From positions 1-5,455 of the forward strand of contig JAISHZ010000179.1 of NCBI GenBank assembly GCA_031262285.1: a stretch of 5,455 nt of DNA. The letters are read 5' to 3'. Origin of the DNA: Lachnospiraceae bacterium. Lineage in GTDB: Bacteria > Bacillota_A > Clostridia > Lachnospirales > Lachnospiraceae. Shown here in pieces: positions 1 to 5,455 of this stretch. The notes under the pieces were generated by a model, which had not been told where the DNA came from, searched no databases, and was given only the letters and a program-made list of their open reading frames with translations. Every line of letters begins with the position of its first letter. The stretch's first letter is position 1. Made by a program: the position numbers and the translations under genes.

Positions 1-3
1 AGC

Positions 4-41
4 AAAAATAGTGATTATTTTTTAAAATAACCACTATTTTT
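4..41. terminator. AT-rich hairpin, probable (bidirectional) terminator of a gene outside the window
   Basis: Positions 4-20 pair with 25-41 around a 4-nt loop. The arms match at every position except A14 opposite C31, and that pair would be a G-U wobble in a minus-strand transcript. The outer stem is an A-run on the left and a T-run on the right, so a U-tract is present on either strand. This is the usual look of a bidirectional intrinsic terminator. The stem is very AT-rich and the gene it would serve lies left of the window, so the assignment is an inference. Confidence 0.6.
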
Positions 42-156
42 AATGTATTTTTATTAAGTTTTTTGACTCACGGATTTATAGCTAGGGAAAGCCTAATCGG
101 TTAGGGATTGAACAGTAACCTAAGATACGCTAAAACCGACAAATTACATAAGAACA
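42..156 (+). other. Leader/intergenic region with small competing inverted repeats
   Basis: I see no gene in this stretch. It contains short complementary segments: CCTAA (92-96) can pair with TTAGG (101-105), and the same TTAGG can instead pair with CCTAA (119-123). AAACCG (133-138) can pair with CGGTTT (162-167). If a promoter upstream of 81 were used, these could fold as alternative hairpins in the leader of the membrane protein gene. They do not match any riboswitch consensus I can recognise, and stems of 5-6 bp in AT-rich DNA may be chance. Confidence 0.2.
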
Positions 157-185
157 TTGCACGGTTTGAAGATTTGCTTTATAGT
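157..185 (+). promoter_or_regulatory. Candidate sigma-A promoter for the ligase-like gene
   Basis: TTGCAC (157-162) and TATAGT (180-185) are separated by exactly 17 bp. The -10 box matches the consensus at 5 of 6 positions; the -35 box is weak (3 of 6). Transcription would start near 192, which is after the upstream ATG at 188 and before the ATG at 251. The promoter therefore agrees with use of the later start codon. A weaker alternative is TTGAAC (108-113) with TAAAAC (131-136), also 17 bp apart. Confidence 0.4.
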
Positions 186-238
186 GTATGAAAACGAGCA
201 TAGGCATTTCGTGTGACGATTTACAAAGTAAGTTCAAT

Positions 239-243
239 GAGGA
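239..243 (+). promoter_or_regulatory. Ribosome binding site that fixes the ligase start at 251
   Basis: GAGGA lies 7 nt before the ATG at 251, which is ideal Shine-Dalgarno spacing. The in-frame ATG at 188 has no purine-rich motif in front of it (TTTATAGTGT precedes it). This favours translation from 251. Confidence 0.65.
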
Positions 244-250
244 AAATCCA

Positions 251-1933
251 ATGTCTAATAAAATAGCGAAAAAGAAACAAGACAAACGATCACTACCGGA
301 GAAAGTAGATCGTGTATTACGTGTAGTGATTGCGGTAGCGTTGACCTTTTATTTGGCACTATTGATCGGGGTGATGCCTTTTTATAATAGCGATGGGTAT
401 ACAGTCATCGGCTCAGATAAATTTCATTTTTTTAGAAGGGTTACAGTGCCGATGATCTATGTCTTTGTCCCTCTATGCGTACTCTCGGGAATTTGTTTTC
501 TGATAAACAGAGCGTCAAGCAAATCCCCTAATTCGATCAAGACACCGAAACAACGAGGAAAAGAGGGAATATGGGGGTTGTCGTTGACGGATCTGGGAGC
601 AGTACTATTTGGAGTGTCAGTATTGCTTTCTTTCTTGGTGTCAGAAGATAAACAAGAAGCTTTGTGGGGTGCGACTGGTTGGTATATGGGGCTTTTTACG
701 CAGATGGTGATGATCGGTTTGTATTTTTTGATTTCTAGATTTTGGGTGATATCACCATGGCTAATTGGTCTCTTTTTCCCGGCATCGGCGGTGGTGTTCC
801 TGTTGGGAGTGCTCAATCGATTCGGTATTGATCCCTTGGGAATGGATATCAATAATCCTGCTTATATTTCGACGATTGGGAATATGAATTGGTATTGTGG
901 ATATGTGGTTCCTATTTTCTTTGCCTGTGCGACATTTATATGGCAAAGTGAATGGTCCAATCGTACGGCGCGCATCTTGTTTTGGAGTTATGTGGGAATC
1001 GGTTTCGCGACTCTTGTCACACAGGGGAGTTCCAGCGGTATCTTGACACTTGGGATGATGATGGCTGTTTGGTATGGCTTGACCGGATTTCCGGTGAAGG
1101 GGAATGAGGGGAAGCAAGTCCTTTCCTTTTTGAGACTTGCGCTACTGTTTGCGGGTATCTGTTGTGTGATATTGTTACTCAGAGGGGGATTTGGAGTTCA
1201 GATGACCTATTCGGAGATGTCTTCTAATCTTTTCACGCTTACACCGGTACCGATCGTGCTGCTTGTTGGCTTGGGACTATATGCGATCATCACGTGGCGA
1301 ATGGTGAAAGCAAGTACATATTCACGCTCTTGGATTCGCTTCTTACCGCCGATCTTCCTTGGTGGGTTGGGGGTAGGAATTCTATTCTTTTTGTTCGCAC
1401 TGATTCTCAACACAGTACACCCCGGAATGTTAGGCGCCATTTTTGATCGTTCGATCTTTACTTTCAACCCTACATGGGGAAGTAATCGAGGGATGACATG
1501 GAGAACGGGGGTTGAAATCTTCAAGCAGGCATCTCCTTTACAGAAAATATTCGGGGTAGGACCGGATAGTTTTGTCGTATTTTTGGAAAGAGACGCAAGT
1601 GAGGCACTGAGAGCATTGGTTCAGGAGACATTTGATGGAAGTCGCTTGACAAATGCACACCATGAATGGCTAACGATTTTGGTAAACGAAGGTATACTTG
1701 GTTTAGCAGGGTTTGGATTGATGATTGTCAGTGCAATTTATCGATTCAGCAATCACCTTCGCAATGAAAAAACGCCCAAGTGGATTGCGGGCGTTTCGGC
1801 GGCGTGCGCCATGGGGATTTTGGCGCACACCATCAATGGTAGTTTTAGTTTTCAACAGACGATGTCTATCACTTCGCTTTACTTATTGCTTGGGTTTGGA
1901 GAAGCCTTCCATAGAGCACAAAGGAGAGCCTAA
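251..1933 (+). CDS. O-antigen ligase/polymerase-like multi-pass membrane protein (Wzy_C family)
   Basis: This is a polytopic protein of 560 residues from the ATG at 251; an in-frame ATG at 188 would add 21 residues but lacks a ribosome binding site. Numbering here counts from 188. A basic N-terminus (KKKQDKR) is followed by about 12-14 hydrophobic segments, the first near residues 44-64. Family-like motifs are GNMNWY (231-236), QGSSSG in mid-protein, then a large hydrophilic loop before the last segments with RGMTWRTG (434-440), FGVGPDSF (455-462) and NAHHEWL (489-495). The loop matches the Wzy_C pattern, with H491 at the position of the conserved His. Known members join or polymerise undecaprenyl-linked glycans at the outer face of the membrane, or glycosylate surface proteins. 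The actual substrate cannot be read here, because no glycosyltransferase, flippase or pilin gene is adjacent. The 3' end overlaps the convergent nucleosidase gene by 51 bp, and I found no clear plus-strand terminator after it. Family assignment is fairly sure; the exact role (ligase, polymerase or protein glycosylase) is open. Confidence 0.8.
   Translation: MSNKIAKKKQDKRSLPEKVDRVLRVVIAVALTFYLALLIGVMPFYNSDGYTVIGSDKFHFFRRVTVPMIYVFVPLCVLSGICFLINRASSKSPNSIKTPKQRGKEGIWGLSLTDLGAVLFGVSVLLSFLVSEDKQEALWGATGWYMGLFTQMVMIGLYFLISRFWVISPWLIGLFFPASAVVFLLGVLNRFGIDPLGMDINNPAYISTIGNMNWYCGYVVPIFFACATFIWQSEWSNRTARILFWSYVGIGFATLVTQGSSSGILTLGMMMAVWYGLTGFPVKGNEGKQVLSFLRLALLFAGICCVILLLRGGFGVQMTYSEMSSNLFTLTPVPIVLLVGLGLYAIITWRMVKASTYSRSWIRFLPPIFLGGLGVGILFFLFALILNTVHPGMLGAIFDRSIFTFNPTWGSNRGMTWRTGVEIFKQASPLQKIFGVGPDSFVVFLERDASEALRALVQETFDGSRLTNAHHEWLTILVNEGILGLAGFGLMIVSAIYRFSNHLRNEKTPKWIAGVSAACAMGILAHTINGSFSFQQTMSITSLYLLLGFGEAFHRAQRRA
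1767..1796 (-). terminator. Intrinsic terminator of mtnN, embedded in the ligase coding sequence
   Basis: Read on the minus strand, AAACGCCC (1796-1789) and GGGCGTTT (1777-1770) form a perfect 8-bp stem with an 11-nt loop. The run of T continues to 1767, giving six consecutive T. This is a classic Rho-independent layout, about 87 nt after the mtnN stop. On the plus strand only three T follow the stem, so it should act for mtnN only. The sequence also encodes KTPKWIAGV in the ligase, so it serves both functions. Confidence 0.7.
1804..1828. repeat. Second perfect inverted repeat beside the mtnN terminator
   Basis: GTGCGCCA (1804-1811) and TGGCGCAC (1821-1828) are perfect 8-bp complementary arms around a 9-nt loop. 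They lie between the mtnN stop codon and its terminator, within the ligase coding sequence. No T-tract follows directly on either strand, so it is not itself a standard terminator. It could stabilise the mtnN 3' end or slow polymerase, or it may be a by-product of alanine-rich coding sequence. Confidence 0.45.
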
Positions 1934-2635
1934 TCTTTTGATCAGTGCGATGACCAACTGTGCGCTTCGCTCACCGGCAGCGCGTTCAAATTCTGCATAA
2001 TCCATGAAATCGCTTCCGTCTGCTTTGTCGGAGATAGAGCGAATGATCAAAAAAGGAATTTCGTTTAGATACGCTCCATGCGCGATAGAAGCTCCTTCCA
2101 TTTCCGTGCAATCACCTTGAAAAGTCGTCAAAAGCCGATTCTTCACGGCATCTTCGCAGATAAATTGATCGCCGCTCAACACACGACCTGTAGTGACAGG
2201 AGTATTCGGAAAAACATCGCGACAAGTCTGTATCGCGAGATTCATCAACGCTGCGTCAGCGGTAAAAGACCATGTATCCAACTGCGGTACCTGCCCCAAA
2301 TCGTAGCCTAGCATACGAACGTCTACATCATGGTAAACTACATCTTTGGAGATTAAGACATCACCGATATTGAGCGAGGGATTCAAGGAACCCGCCGCAC
2401 CGGTATTGATGATGTGCGTAATAGCAAACAAATCCGCCAATATCTGAACACATAAAGCAGCGTTGACCTTTCCGATACCGCACCGTACCACCACGACATC
2501 GAGTTCCCCTATCTTACCTTCATAAAACTTCATATTTGCTTTAACAGCTGTCTTTTCGACCTTAAGGTTTTGAATCAAATCCGCTACTTCTACATCCATT
2601 GCTCCAATGATTCCGATTTTGTATGGTTTGTTCAT
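1883..2635 (-). CDS. mtnN: 5'-methylthioadenosine/S-adenosylhomocysteine nucleosidase
   Basis: This soluble cytoplasmic enzyme of 250 residues hydrolyses the glycosidic bond of methylthioadenosine, S-adenosylhomocysteine and usually 5'-deoxyadenosine. It releases adenine and feeds methionine salvage, relief of methyltransferase inhibition, and (via LuxS, if present) AI-2 precursor. The N-terminus KIGIIGAMDVEV matches the family signature, with E16 at the position of E. coli Glu12. MEGASIAH (E180) and ISDKAD (D203) match Glu174 and Asp197 with the same 23-residue spacing, so the catalytic set is complete. TGAAGSL is the phosphorylase-fold glycine motif. The start is supported by AAGGGAG (2648-2642), 6 nt before the ATG. 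Family proteins are about 230 residues. Here a 15-residue tail (after KRL) is read from DNA antisense to the end of the ligase gene, and it is probably not part of the fold. The gene has its own promoter (2672-2700) and terminator (1767-1796), so it appears monocistronic. Paralogues such as futalosine hydrolase are less likely given the MTAN-type motifs. Confidence 0.95.
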   Translation of the reverse strand: MNKPYKIGIIGAMDVEVADLIQNLKVEKTAVKANMKFYEGKIGELDVVVVRCGIGKVNAALCVQILADLFAITHIINTGAAGSLNPSLNIGDVLISKDVVYHDVDVRMLGYDLGQVPQLDTWSFTADAALMNLAIQTCRDVFPNTPVTTGRVLSGDQFICEDAVKNRLLTTFQGDCTEMEGASIAHGAYLNEIPFLIIRSISDKADGSDFMDYAEFERAAGERSAQLVIALIKRLGSPLCSMEGFSKPKQ

Positions 2636-2643
2636 CGTTTGCT

Positions 2644-2681
2644 CCCTTATTATGTATGATTGTTTTTATTGATTATAAGGG
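2644..2681. repeat. 7-bp inverted repeat flanking the mtnN start region
   Basis: CCCTTAT (2644-2650) and ATAAGGG (2675-2681) are perfect inverted copies separated by 24 bp. One copy overlaps the mtnN -10 box (2672-2677) and the other overlaps its Shine-Dalgarno sequence. The layout could bind a dimeric regulator, but a single 7-bp pair is weak evidence. Confidence 0.25.
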
Positions 2682-2700
2682 AATATAGCAAAAGTCTCAA
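2672..2700 (-). promoter_or_regulatory. Sigma-A promoter of mtnN
   Basis: On the minus strand, TTGAGA (2700-2695) and a perfect TATAAT (2677-2672) are separated by 17 bp. The transcript would start near 2665, giving a leader of about 30 nt that carries the GGGAG ribosome binding site. A leader this short leaves no room for a SAM or SAH riboswitch. Confidence 0.75.
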
Positions 2701-2709
2701 GTTTTATAT

Positions 2710-2738
2710 TTGACTAGAAAGTATTTCAGCGGTATCAT
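2710..2738 (+). promoter_or_regulatory. Sigma-A promoter of the hybrid sensor kinase
   Basis: TTGACT (2710-2715) and TATCAT (2733-2738) are 17 bp apart, each matching consensus at 5 of 6 positions. Transcription would start near 2745, giving a leader of about 25 nt. Its -35 box lies only 9 bp from the -35 box of the divergent mtnN promoter, so the two polymerases would bind side by side. Confidence 0.7.
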
Positions 2739-2768
2739 GGAGATACTTAGGATAAGAGAGGCGGACCT

Positions 2769-5192
2769 ATGCACAAAGACATATTGGCGAAAATGTTGGA
2801 TTCCTTGATTGGTGTGGGTATCTATGTTATAGAACGAGAAACACACCGGATTCTCTATTTAAATGAATATGTAAAGAAAACGGCGAAATGTGTTGAAGTG
2901 GGAATGATATGTCATGAAATATGGACAGCATATTGTGCTACCTGCCCAATCAAGAGCTTGGAATCCCAAAGTTCAGATATCACAGTACACTATAACGATG
3001 AAGTACAGGATTACTATAGCATTATGGCGAGCCAAACGGATTGGGGAGGAGTCCCGGCCTATGCAATCGTGATGGTTCCGTATCGATTTGTGTCGGAAGA
3101 CCAAGTTCCATGGTTACCGCAAGCAAGAGAAGCCTATGTGAACAGTATCAGTATATTACTCAACGAATGTATGATGATCAACTTAACCGAGAACTTCTTT
3201 GTGACGTGTCAAGTAGGGGGAGTGGGCTTGGAGATGTCTGATCGCCAACCATACGGGATACAAGTTCAAGAATACTTTGAGCAAGTGATTCACCCACAGG
3301 ATATCAAGGCGTTTCAGGAGACTTTTTCGAAAGAGGCTCTATTTGGATTGCTGGAACAAGATGCTGTGGTCAAAGTCTTGCGCGTGCGTAGAATGTCGGA
3401 GTATGAGACTTACCATGTAGTGGAGTATACCGCCAGTAGAGTGGATCTATATGGTTCGGACGAGTTATGGTGTGTTTTGTCCTGCAAAGACATACATGAT
3501 CAAGTATTGATGGAACAAAAAAAGAACATGGAGATCAGCCAGTTGGCGATGGCTGCCAAAGCCGTTTACAAAACGCTGATAGCAATCAATGTCACGCAAG
3601 AAACATACGAAATATTGGCGAATGAGACAATTGGATTATTAAACGTAGAACCTACAGGAAGGATGAAGGACTTAATCAAGACCCATCTGCTGTCCATCCA
3701 TCCCGATGATCGAATGGAGTTTCAGACAAAATTCTCCAAAGAAAAGCTGATCAAAAGTTTTGAAACGGGAGAAGATTTGATTTATATAGAACTTCGTCAG
3801 AAAAACGAGAAGGGTGAATATATTTGGACTTCGACACAGATGGTACGAGTACCGAATCATTATAGTGACGATCTTTTGGCTGTCTGTATGTGTCGATCCA
3901 TTGATGCGGAGCGTAGGCACCAAGAAGAAGAAAGAATCAAAGAACAAAAGGCGAAAGAGATTCTGGTAGAAGCGCTTGAAAAAGCAAAAGAAGCCAGTGC
4001 TGCCAAAAGCGAATTTTTGTCCAAAGTGAGTCACGACATTCGAACACCCTTAAATGCGATTATCGGGATGACCACACTGGCACAAGCCAATATGGGTGAG
4101 TTTTTAAAGTTAACGAATTACTTAGCGAACATCAAGCTTTCAGGAGAGCATTTGCTAGGTCTGGTGAATGAAGTGTTGGATATGAATTCCATTGAAAGCG
4201 GAACGGTTGAGTTGGTAGATGAATATTTTGATTTACAAAGAATGATCCAAGATGTTGTGGCGATGGTACAGACAAGGGTCTTGGAAAAGGAACAAAACCT
4301 GTGCGTCACAGTTAATGAGACGCTTAGTCCGGTGGTGCTTGGAGATGAGCAAAGGTTAAGACAAGTATTGGTGACGGTGTTGGAGAACGCATCAAAATAT
4401 TCCAACAGCCATTCAACCATTCGATTTTGCACGATGGAATTACCCTCTGACAATGCACAGATCGGGAAATATCAATTTGTGATTGAAGATGATGGAATCG
4501 GGATGACGCAGGAATTTGTAGAGCATATTTTTGAACCTTTTGCGCGAGCGAAAGATACTCGAATCAACAAAGTAGCAGGGACAGGTCTGGGACTTACGAT
4601 CGCCCATAACATTATCAGTATGATGGGCGGCGAGATGAAAGTCGAGAGCGAAGTACAAAAAGGGTCGCGATTTACGATTTTGGTTGATTTGGAAAAGAAA
4701 CAAGCACAAGATCGAAACGAATTAATCAAACCGCGTCGCTTGCATGGTGATTTTGCACAAATGAAGATCTTAGTTGTGGAAGACAATGAAATGAATCAAG
4801 AGATCATGGAAGAGATGATCTTACTGACCGGCGCAAAGGTGACCATCGTGGGGGACGGTAGAGAGGCATATGAGACCGTACAACAGTATCCTGCTGATTA
4901 CTTTGATCTGATCCTCATGGACATACGAATGCCGGGAGCAAACGGATATGAAACCACGGAGATGATTCGCGCTCTGCCGATACCGGGGATCCATGAACTG
5001 CCTATTATTGCTCTCACTGCGGATGCATTCAAAGATGATATTAAAAAAGCGAAAATAGCAGGAATGAACGGTCATGTGGCAAAACCGATTACACTGGCAA
5101 AACTAAAAGAGATATTAGAATACTGCCGTATTTGGGGACAAGACCGCACCAATTTCCCTTTTTATGAAGAAACAACATTACCGGAATCTTGA
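2769..5192 (+). CDS. Cytoplasmic PAS-containing hybrid sensor histidine kinase/response regulator
   Basis: This 807-residue protein has no signal peptide or membrane segment, so it should sense a cytoplasmic cue. Residues 1-110 form a PAS-like domain with four cysteines, C41, C48, C56 and C59 (the last two in CATCP). Residues about 120-250 and 260-378 are two similar PAS-like modules, sharing IHPQD/IHPDD and FQ..FSKE.L, 136 residues apart. A charged helical linker (about 380-415) leads to the HisKA domain with phospho-acceptor H422 in SHDIRTPLN. The ATP-binding domain shows the N box (N540), G1 DDGIG (574-578), F box FEPF (588-591) and G2 GTGLGL (604-609), all intact. A receiver domain starts at 665 with acidic E671/D672, phospho-acceptor D718 in LMDIRMP, T750 and K772. 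It should autophosphorylate at H422 and pass phosphate to D718. No HPt domain and no separate output regulator are present, so its partner must be elsewhere. Start: GAGAGG (2756-2761), 7 nt before the ATG. The signal is unknown. Confidence 0.92.
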   Translation: MHKDILAKMLDSLIGVGIYVIERETHRILYLNEYVKKTAKCVEVGMICHEIWTAYCATCPIKSLESQSSDITVHYNDEVQDYYSIMASQTDWGGVPAYAIVMVPYRFVSEDQVPWLPQAREAYVNSISILLNECMMINLTENFFVTCQVGGVGLEMSDRQPYGIQVQEYFEQVIHPQDIKAFQETFSKEALFGLLEQDAVVKVLRVRRMSEYETYHVVEYTASRVDLYGSDELWCVLSCKDIHDQVLMEQKKNMEISQLAMAAKAVYKTLIAINVTQETYEILANETIGLLNVEPTGRMKDLIKTHLLSIHPDDRMEFQTKFSKEKLIKSFETGEDLIYIELRQKNEKGEYIWTSTQMVRVPNHYSDDLLAVCMCRSIDAERRHQEEERIKEQKAKEILVEALEKAKEASAAKSEFLSKVSHDIRTPLNAIIGMTTLAQANMGEFLKLTNYLANIKLSGEHLLGLVNEVLDMNSIESGTVELVDEYFDLQRMIQDVVAMVQTRVLEKEQNLCVTVNETLSPVVLGDEQRLRQVLVTVLENASKYSNSHSTIRFCTMELPSDNAQIGKYQFVIEDDGIGMTQEFVEHIFEPFARAKDTRINKVAGTGLGLTIAHNIISMMGGEMKVESEVQKGSRFTILVDLEKKQAQDRNELIKPRRLHGDFAQMKILVVEDNEMNQEIMEEMILLTGAKVTIVGDGREAYETVQQYPADYFDLILMDIRMPGANGYETTEMIRALPIPGIHELPIIALTADAFKDDIKKAKIAGMNGHVAKPITLAKLKEILEYCRIWGQDRTNFPFYEETTLPES

Positions 5193-5200
5193 TCAAGGCA

Positions 5201-5455
5201 TTAAGCCTCTGCATTTGTTTGTGTCCGATACATCTTGGCGTACTTTCCGTTTAAGGCAAGGAGCTCGTCATGGGTTCCGCGTTCTGCGATGCGCCCATGT
5301 TCTAAGAAAACGATCAAATCACTTTCTCGAATCGTACTGAGGCGGTGAGCGATGATTAAGCAGGTGCGGTTCTTCGTCAAAGAAAGAACCGCTTCTTTGA
5401 TTCTGCGTTCTGTGAGTGTATCCACAGAACTGGTCGCTTCATCCAAAATGAGAAT
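5201..5455 (-). CDS. ABC exporter, C-terminal end of the ATP-binding domain (partial)
   Basis: Only the last 84 codons are in the window; the gene continues past 5455, so the ATG at 5446 is an internal methionine and not the start. The fragment opens with Walker [11 protein letters not shown] and D-loop SSVD, then the H-loop IIAHRLSTI with its switch histidine, and ends in the usual exporter tail ([26 protein letters not shown]). These are typical of fused permease-ATPase half-transporters of the MsbA/MdlB/LmrA type, commonly about 600 residues, so most of the protein, including the membrane domain, Walker A and the LSGGQ signature, is missing from view. Such proteins act as homo- or heterodimers in the membrane and export drugs, lipids or peptides. 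Substrate cannot be inferred. It ends 8 bp from the convergent kinase gene. Confidence 0.9.
   Translation of the reverse strand: MLILDEATSSVDTLTERRIKEAVLSLTKNRTCLIIAHRLSTIRESDLIVFLEHGRIAERGTHDELLALNGKYAKMYRTQTNAEA
5366..5399 (+). terminator. Candidate terminator of the kinase transcript inside the ABC gene
   Basis: GCGGTTCTT (5366-5374) and AAGAACCGC (5384-5392) form a perfect 9-bp stem with a 9-nt loop. On the plus strand TTCTTTG follows, a T-rich but interrupted tract. The minus strand has no T-tract after the stem. It sits about 175 nt after the kinase stop codon. No better plus-strand terminator is visible between 5193 and here, but the weak tract keeps this tentative. Confidence 0.4.

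Noticed and set aside
63..91. TTGACT at 63-68 as a promoter -35 box
   Set aside because: The position 17 bp downstream reads GGAAAG, which is not a -10 box, and no good -10 appears at 16-18 bp spacing.
81..126. Cyclic-di-GMP or other known riboswitch (the GGGAAAGCC segment resembles part of one)
   Set aside because: The remaining conserved positions and stems of the known classes could not be matched, so only the short hairpins are reported.
457..1524. Minus-strand open frames (457-852, 761-1117, 1207-1524) across the ligase gene
   Set aside because: They are antisense to a clear membrane protein, have low-complexity or Pro/Arg/Ser-rich translations without family motifs, and overlap one another.
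1725..2000. Plus-strand open frame of 91 codons across the ligase/mtnN junction
   Set aside because: It is in another frame of the ligase end and antisense to mtnN, with an Arg/Ser-rich translation and no recognisable domain.
2078..2311. Plus-strand open frame of 77 codons inside mtnN
   Set aside because: It is fully antisense to the conserved catalytic part of the nucleosidase and has no family-like motif.
3041..5075. Short frames on both strands within the kinase gene (for example 3672-4034, 4118-4453, 4440-4709, 4472-4786, 4821-5075)
   Set aside because: The kinase has complete, intact domains throughout, and these frames have Cys/Ser/Phe-rich shadow-like translations.
5077..5103. Direct repeat TGGCAAAAC near the end of the kinase gene
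   Set aside because: The two 9-bp copies encode conserved receiver residues (VAKP and LAKL) and are explained by coding sequence.
5188..5208. CTTGATCAAG palindrome and AGGC/GCCT arms between the kinase and ABC genes as a terminator
   Set aside because: The palindrome has no loop, the second stem is only 4 bp, and no T-run follows on either strand.

Overview
The window looks like chromosome from a low-to-moderate GC Bacillota, most likely Clostridia-like. This is inferred from the strong GGAG-type ribosome binding sites, near-consensus sigma-A promoters, AT-rich intergenic DNA, and a soluble PAS/hybrid histidine kinase next to an ABC exporter. Nothing seen fixes the genus. No tRNA, rRNA, CRISPR array, insertion sequence or phage gene is visible.

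Layout from left to right. An AT-rich hairpin (4-41) looks like the terminator of a gene outside the window. A leader region follows, then a plus-strand gene for a multi-pass O-antigen ligase/polymerase-like (Wzy_C family) protein (251-1933). Converging on it is a minus-strand mtnN-type MTA/SAH nucleosidase gene (1883-2635). Its last 15 codons and stop lie inside the ligase gene, and its intrinsic terminator (1767-1796) lies deeper in the ligase coding sequence. A short divergent control region (2636-2768) holds two good back-to-back promoters, one for mtnN and one for an 807-residue cytoplasmic hybrid sensor histidine kinase (2769-5192). The kinase converges, with an 8-bp gap, on the 3' end of an ABC exporter gene on the minus strand (5201 to beyond 5455). 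A hairpin followed by a T-rich stretch inside that ABC gene (5366-5399) could terminate the kinase transcript.

The four genes alternate in direction, so each is probably its own transcription unit. They do not form an obvious pathway: a glycan-ligase-like membrane enzyme, a housekeeping enzyme of the activated methyl cycle and quorum-signal precursor supply, a signalling kinase, and a transporter. The most distinctive features are the compact convergent junctions with terminators placed in the neighbour's coding sequence, and the Cys-rich N-terminal sensor domain of the kinase. I see no convincing evidence of a wholly new system.
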